From: an uncultured Oscillospiraceae bacterium
GTDB lineage: Bacteria > Bacillota > Clostridia > Oscillospirales > Oscillospiraceae
Length of the DNA: 64,000 nucleotides
NCBI GenBank assembly: GCA_934613505.1
Contig: CAKTTB010000001.1
Coordinates: 1-64,000 of the forward strand
Direction: 5' to 3'
The translations under genes were made by a program, and so were the position numbers. Positions 61,022 to 64,000 of this stretch are shown in pieces. The notes below the pieces were generated by a model. The model worked only from the letters and a program-made list of their open reading frames with translations. It was not told where the DNA came from and searched no databases. How positions within the stretch are numbered: position 1 is the stretch's first letter; each line of letters starts with the position of its first letter.

Positions 61022-61223
61022 CGTCGTTATCCTCCCCGTAGTTTTCTTCAAAGCGGCCTTCGGTGATGCCGCCGTAGGTGTAGCCGTTGTCGAAGCTCAG
61101 ATAGATTGGCGTATCTTCATCGTACTGTGCGAGGAAGTTTATCAGCTCGCCAGCGGTCATCGTTCGATTGATCTGGTCGATACCGTAGCCTTCGCGGAAA
61201 GTGGAATAAATCAGCTTTTCCAT
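61014..61223 (-). CDS. Small acidic protein, 69 residues
   Basis: The ATG at 61223 follows GAGGAGGGGCATC. MTAGELINFLAQYDEDTPIY followed by LSFDNGYTYGGI matches a widespread small phage/mobile-element type with an acidic end (EDNDDE). Function unknown. Confidence 0.6.
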   Translation of the reverse strand: MEKLIYSTFREGYGIDQINRTMTAGELINFLAQYDEDTPIYLSFDNGYTYGGITEGRFEENYGEDNDDE

Positions 61224-61234
61224 GATGCCCCTCC

Positions 61235-61522
61235 TCACACTTCGGAAACGTAAAACGTGGTGTCGCAAATCTGACCGAGGCTGTACATGATTCCAGCGAC
61301 CTCGATAATGTCGTAGGTTTCCGGATCGCTGTACTGCATGATTGTCCGCGCCATGCTATACAGCAGCTTAGTAGTGATGTTCCGCTGGGTGCCTTTGGCA
61401 TCGTACGGCATATTCAAAAACTTGTCGTATGCCTTGCAATCGCCCCGCGTGAACCAACCGTGCCTGATGCACAGCGCCCGGAGATTGTCCATATCCATCC
61501 AGCGTTTTTCCTGAATCGTCAT
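61235..61522 (-). CDS. Hypothetical protein, 95 residues
   Basis: The ATG at 61522 follows AAGGAGGAAAAAGCA. Helical, with MDMDNLRALCIRHGWFTRGD and a Tyr-rich C-terminus; appears to be a common accessory-region protein. The small RNA promoter on the other strand overlaps its ribosome site. Confidence 0.6.
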   Translation of the reverse strand: MTIQEKRWMDMDNLRALCIRHGWFTRGDCKAYDKFLNMPYDAKGTQRNITTKLLYSMARTIMQYSDPETYDIIEVAGIMYSLGQICDTTFYVSEV

Positions 61523-61535
61523 TGCTTTTTCCTCC

Positions 61536-61564
61536 TTGATATTTTTGCCTTACTCGGTTATAAT
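61536..61564 (+). promoter_or_regulatory. Near-consensus promoter of a candidate small RNA
   Basis: TTGATA (61536-61541), 17-bp spacer, TATAAT (61559-61564), on the strand opposite to the surrounding leftward operon. Confidence 0.7.
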
Positions 61565-61565
61565 C

Positions 61566-61648
61566 AAGGTGGCCGGGGTAAGGCTCCCGGCTCACCTTTT
61601 GGGGTGTTTGAGTAGCGGGTCTGTGGAAGGGGCCGCTACTCTTTTTAT
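61566..61648 (+). ncRNA. Candidate small RNA, about 80 nt
   Basis: It has its own promoter. Two hairpins follow: AAGGTGGCCGGG with CCCGGC-T-CACCTT (61566-61598), then GAGTAGCGG with CCGCTACTC (61610-61641) and TTTTT. No ORF inside. It lies in the gap between two leftward genes and points against them. It could be a regulatory RNA of the accessory region or host-directed. Confidence 0.6.
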
Positions 61649-61762
61649 TTACTCATCCATGATGCGCTTGACGCTTTCGCGGAGTTCTTCGAGCGTTTCG
61701 CACTTCTCGATGAGTTCGAGGATCGCTTTCAGCAGCGCCTCGGTGACGTTCACGTCGTTCAT
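61649..61762 (-). CDS. Small protein, 37 residues (first gene of leftward operon)
   Basis: The ATG at 61762 follows AAAGGAGCGAGGTGA. NVTEALLKAILELIEKCETL then ELRESVKRIMDE: amphipathic helices. Directly downstream of the leftward promoter at 61810-61838. Function unknown. Confidence 0.55.
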   Translation of the reverse strand: MNDVNVTEALLKAILELIEKCETLEELRESVKRIMDE

Positions 61763-61809
61763 TCACCTCGCTCCTTTCAAAAAGCTGTTCGGCTTTGCCT
61801 TACATGCTT

Positions 61810-61838
61810 ATATTACACCATTTTCGTGTACTTGTCAA
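61810..61838 (-). promoter_or_regulatory. Leftward promoter of the accessory operon
   Basis: Minus strand TTGACA (61838-61833), 17 bp, TAATAT (61815-61810). Together with the rightward promoter 43 bp away it forms a divergent control region with repeated ATTTTCGTG-like motifs (near 61819, 61854 and, as ATATTCGTA, 61905), candidate operators. Confidence 0.75.
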
Positions 61839-61880
61839 TAGAAAAGTTAAATATTTTCGTGGATTCGTAAAACTTTTTTA

Positions 61881-61909
61881 TTGACGTATAAACGGAAATA
61901 GTGTATATT
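61881..61909 (+). promoter_or_regulatory. Rightward promoter of the HTH gene
   Basis: TTGACG (61881-61886), 17-bp spacer, TATATT (61904-61909), just before the GTG-started HTH gene. Confidence 0.75.
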
Positions 61910-61933
61910 CGTACTAGAAGGAGGTGGCGCAAG

Positions 61934-62179
61934 GTGTCGGTTTCAAAAAAGGTCAAAGCCCTGCTGCTGGAGCGCGAAAAGAAGCAGTCGGATTTGATGG
62001 AAGTCTTAGGTATGAGTAGTAAGCAGAGCCTAAGCAACAAGTTTTCGAATGAACGATGGTCTGCCGAAGATCTTGTAAAGATAGCTGAGTATTGCGGCTG
62101 TAAGCTGGCGTTTATACTGCCAAATGGAGAACGGATTACCATTTCAAATGCTGATTTGACGGATGAAGCAGAGACTTAG
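61934..62179 (+). CDS. XRE-like HTH regulator, divergent from the accessory operon
   Basis: 81 residues, GTG start at 61934 behind AAGGAGGTGGCGCAAG. HTH region KQSDLMEVLGMSSKQSLSNK and a C-terminal strand (KLAFILPNGERITI). Divergent promoters and shared repeats suggest it controls itself and the leftward operon. Confidence 0.75.
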   Translation: MSVSKKVKALLLEREKKQSDLMEVLGMSSKQSLSNKFSNERWSAEDLVKIAEYCGCKLAFILPNGERITISNADLTDEAET

Positions 62180-62188
62180 GAGGTATCA

Positions 62189-62346
62189 ATGAACTACGAC
62201 GAAATCATGGAGCGCGGCATCAGAACGTTCCCTTTGAGACGATCCAGATCCTGTGTCACCAGCTTCAATGCCAGCCCGGCAACGTTCTGAACGCCATAGA
62301 GGTCTATACGATTCCCGCAAAAGGAGAAAGCCCGGACGTATGGTAA
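62189..62346 (+). pseudogene. Frameshifted small phage gene
   Basis: After TTAGGAGGTATCA the ATG starts NYDEIMERGI, then stops after 33 codons. The shifted frame continues NVPFETIQILCHQLQCQPGN ... KGESPDVW to a stop at 62346. An extra AG after GGCATC (near 62222) would explain the break. Co-directional with and 9 bp after the HTH gene. A sequencing error or a real pseudogene are both possible. Confidence 0.55.
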
Positions 62347-62359
62347 GCGTCCGGGCTTT
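62327..62359. terminator. Bidirectional hairpin between convergent HTH genes
   Basis: AAAGCCCGGACG pairs perfectly with CGTCCGGGCTTT (12 bp, 9-nt loop) between a rightward and a leftward gene. Short T runs both ways; convergent terminator. Confidence 0.7.
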
Positions 62360-62369
62360 GGGGAGCAAG

Positions 62370-62624
62370 TCAGCGTTTGGTATGTAATTCAAAGCCGGTC
62401 CGTGTCCGTACCCGCGGCTCACTATTCGGTATGCGGATAATCAGATCTTCGAGATCGCAGTCCAGCGCTTCGCATATCAAATCCAAATGCTCAAGGTTGA
62501 CACGCTCAGCGAATTCGTGGTAGTAGTCATTGATGGTAGACGGACGTATGCCAGTTGCGCGAGCGAGATCAGCCTGCGTCCAGCGCCTTTCGCCGAGGCG
62601 CGTGGACAGTAAAATCCTAATCAT
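62370..62624 (-). CDS. Cro/C1-type HTH regulator
   Basis: 84 residues from the ATG at 62624 (AAAGGAG 8 nt upstream; ATG 62630 is too close). The HTH segment is RRWTQADLARATGIRPSTIN and the rest of the domain reads LDLICEALDCDLEDLI. Related proteins (Cro/C1-type, HTH_26) regulate phage and mobile-element genes. Two perfect palindromes lie directly upstream. Confidence 0.8.
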   Translation of the reverse strand: MIRILLSTRLGERRWTQADLARATGIRPSTINDYYHEFAERVNLEHLDLICEALDCDLEDLIIRIPNSEPRVRTRTGFELHTKR

Positions 62625-62640
62625 AGCCATGCTCCTTTAC

Positions 62641-62706
62641 GAGAAAATATAACAAGTATTTTCTCATTTTGCATGGAATCGTTAGGTTATAACGAACTTC
62701 GTTATA
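62641..62706. promoter_or_regulatory. Two perfect palindromes upstream of the HTH gene
   Basis: GAGAAAATA-N7-TATTTTCTC (62641-62665) and TATAACGAA-C-TTCGTTATA (62688-62706). They flank the expected leftward promoter of the HTH gene and are likely operators. Confidence 0.6.
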
Positions 62707-62712
62707 GAAAAT

Positions 62713-62750
62713 AAAGCCGCTATGTGGAGAAATCCAGCATAGCGGCTTTT
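62713..62750. terminator. Hairpin between the HTH gene and the last phage gene
   Basis: AAAGCCGCTATG and CATAGCGGCTTT form a 12-bp stem followed by T. No obvious transcript ends here, so it may insulate the divergent units or end a short leader RNA. Confidence 0.55.
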
Positions 62751-62808
62751 GCTATATCACGATAAAATAAGAGCGGGTGCATGGCTCAATAGAGCAGGAG
62801 GAAGAAAT

Positions 62809-63117
62809 ATGCCTAAAGATGATTTGGAAGTTAGATCGTATGCATATCAATGTACCGGTGAATCAGGCGAAGGATTTGTCCTTGCCTATTTCAACGGGAA
62901 TCAGGAGGTTCCGGATGATACAATTCTGCATGATGGGAAGACATATCAGCGCGCGGAGCATCTCAGAATTGATTACGACTCCATCCCGGCCCATCAAAGA
63001 GACACTCTTGCCGAGATGGCGCTTGACCTAACGCGGCATGTGATGAATGACCCAGAGCTCAGAGCAAAATGCGATCAATTTGTCGAGTCTGCGAAGCACC
63101 GCAAGCGGAAAAAATGA
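62809..63117 (+). CDS. Hypothetical protein, 102 residues, last phage gene
   Basis: The ATG at 62809 follows AGCAGGAGGAAGAAAT. Alpha/beta (LEVRSYAYQCTGESGEGFVL; TLAEMALDLTRHVMNDPELR) with a basic end (KHRKRKK). Its stop abuts the right integrase arm sites. Unknown; possible lysogenic-conversion gene. Confidence 0.6.
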   Translation: MPKDDLEVRSYAYQCTGESGEGFVLAYFNGNQEVPDDTILHDGKTYQRAEHLRIDYDSIPAHQRDTLAEMALDLTRHVMNDPELRAKCDQFVESAKHRKRKK

Positions 63118-63176
63118 ACCACAACATGAACCACAAAACTTGATTTTAAGAGCCATGCACCTCAAATGAACCTCGA
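63114..63176. promoter_or_regulatory. Putative integrase arm-type sites, right arm
   Basis: ATGAACCACAA occurs at 63114 and 63126, ATGCACCTCAA at 63155 and ATGAACCTCGA at 63166: two pairs with 11-12 bp steps, matching the left-arm pair at 5287/5299. They lie about 140-200 bp inside the attR core. Confidence 0.6.
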
Positions 63177-63222
63177 TTTTTTATGTTTTTCTTTGCTCGG
63201 TTATATCAGAGTTTATCAAAAG

Positions 63223-63257
63223 AAAAAAGCCAGAAACCATTGCGGTTTCTGGCTTTT
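63223..63257 (-). terminator. rpsI terminator, phage-supplied
   Basis: AAAAGCCAGAAACC / GGTTTCTGGCTTTT, 14-bp stem with a T-rich tail on the minus strand, 10 bp past the rpsI stop. It lies inside the inferred prophage limits and differs from the terminators in scars S1 and S2. Confidence 0.88.
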
Positions 63258-63266
63258 CTTGAAAAC

Positions 63267-63671
63267 TCAGCGCTTCGAGAACTGCGGAGCACGTCTCGCA
63301 GCTTTGAGACCGTATTTCTTTCTTTCCTTCATTCTCGGGTCACGGGTCAGGAAGCCGGCGGCTTTCAGCGTGGCGCGGAACTCGGGGTTGACGCTCAGAA
63401 GAGCGCGGGCAACGCCATGACGGATGGCGCCGGCCTGACCGGAAACGCCGCCGCCCTCGACGGTGCAGATGATGTCGACCTTACCGACCAGATCGGTCGC
63501 AGCCAGCGGCTGACGGACGACCATCTTCAGGGTGTCCAGACCGAAATAATCGTCGATGTCACGGCCGTTGATGGTGATGGAGCCGGTGCCGCCCTGATAG
63601 ACGCGGACGCGTGCAACGGAGGATTTCCGACGGCCGGTGCCGTACTGATACTGTCTCTTGCTCTCGTACAT
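63267..63671 (-). CDS. rpsI: Ribosomal protein S9 (uS9)
   Basis: 134 residues, full length. [20 protein letters not shown] and the conserved C-terminus ending SKR. Part of the 30S head, with its C-terminal tail reaching the P site. Follows rplM with a 17-bp gap, the usual operon. The last codons (downstream of the core at 63310-63319) and the terminator appear to be replaced by phage sequence without changing the protein. Confidence 0.97.
   Translation of the reverse strand: MYESKRQYQYGTGRRKSSVARVRVYQGGTGSITINGRDIDDYFGLDTLKMVVRQPLAATDLVGKVDIICTVEGGGVSGQAGAIRHGVARALLSVNPEFRATLKAAGFLTRDPRMKERKKYGLKAARRAPQFSKR
63310..63319. other. attR core (10 bp)
   Basis: CCGTATTTCT inside rpsI, identical to 5220-5229. 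Sequence on the phage side still encodes S9 but with codons different from the displaced end at the left. Confidence 0.72.
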
Positions 63672-63688
63672 AGTCTGTTACCTCCTGA

Positions 63689-64000
63689 TTAGTCCAAAGT
63701 CCAGGCTTCGGGCTTCTGTGCAGCGTTGTTGTGCTCGGCGCCCTTGTAAAGCTTCAGGCGGGTCAGCTCAGCGCGGCCGATGCTGTTTTTGGGCAGCATG
63801 CCCTTGACAGCCAGCTCCATGGCGAACTCGGGACGCTCAGCCATGAGCGTGCGGTACTTGACGTCCTTGAGGTTGCCGATCCAGCCGGTGTGATGATAGT
63901 AGTGCTTGTTGTCGAGCTTCTTGCCGGTGAGAACGGCCTTGTCAACATTCACGATGATGACGAAATCGCCGCAGTCAACGTTCGGGGTGAAGTCAACCTT
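63689..64000 (-). CDS. rplM: Ribosomal protein L13 (uL13), partial
   Basis: The start lies beyond the right edge of the window. VNVDKAVLTGKKLDNKHYYH, GWIGNLKDVKYRTLM and GMLPKNSIGRAELTRLKLY are diagnostic of L13. First gene of the rplM-rpsI operon. Confidence 0.95.
   Translation of the reverse strand, partial: KVDFTPNVDCGDFVIIVNVDKAVLTGKKLDNKHYYHHTGWIGNLKDVKYRTLMAERPEFAMELAVKGMLPKNSIGRAELTRLKLYKGAEHNNAAQKPEAWTLD

Noticed and set aside
1..64000. tRNA or rRNA genes
   Set aside because: None recognised by eye on either strand; a covariance-model scan would be decisive.

Overview
The window is the chromosome of a GC-rich (roughly mid-to-high 50s percent G+C by eye) Clostridia, probably an Oscillospiraceae-type gut bacterium. 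The evidence is a glmS gene with a glmS-ribozyme leader, a Firmicutes-style rplM-rpsI pair, AGGAGG ribosome binding sites and MITE-like intergenic repeats. About 58 kb of it (roughly 5220-63319) is one prophage inserted in the 3' end of rpsI.

Host left flank (1-5219): dispersed repeats, a sigma-factor/membrane anti-sigma pair (leftward), glmS with its ribozyme leader (leftward), then an intergenic stretch with two decayed copies of an rpsI 3' end plus terminator. Host right flank (63267-64000): rpsI and the start-side part of rplM, leftward. The last codons and the terminator of the present rpsI were apparently supplied by the phage.

Prophage layout: integrase and CI-like repressor leftward at the left end, facing a Cro-like gene across an operator region (5306-7447). 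Next is a long rightward early module (7475-24791): excisionase-like HTH, DUF1351, RecT, metallo-hydrolase, NinB-like, SSB, replisome organizer with an A-rich internal repeat, helicase loader, RecU, an FtsK-gamma-domain protein, an N6-methyltransferase-like protein, a Myb-repeat protein, a ParB-like protein and many small zinc-ribbon proteins. A PAPS-reductase/ParB/ParB cassette (25010-27367) precedes packaging. The head is lambda-like (TerS Nu1, TerL GpA, portal B, C/Nu3-type protease plus scaffold, D, E). The tail is contractile and P2-like (sheath, tube, frameshifted chaperone, tape measure, X, D, V, U, W/gp25, J, I, fibre).

Two unusual systems sit inside the tail-fibre module. (1) A radical SAM peptide maturase (49471-50787) is followed directly by a 240-residue protein whose C-terminal half is an almost uninterrupted Cys-x-x-x repeat (34 Cys in about 130 residues), with two small helical companions: a RiPP-like modification system built into a phage tail operon. 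(2) A diversity-generating retroelement (53125-56978): an Ig/C-type-lectin-like fibre tip with a variable repeat, an extra tandem VR/TR hybrid copy, the template repeat and a reverse transcriptase. All 12 VR/TR differences and all 10 differences of the middle copy fall on template adenines.

After the fibre module come XkdX-like proteins, holins, an NlpC/P60-SLH endolysin and a strong terminator. The right end is an accessory region (59613-63117): a leftward operon of small, mostly acidic proteins, a divergent HTH regulator, a candidate small RNA with near-consensus promoter and terminator, and a second HTH regulator with palindromic operators.
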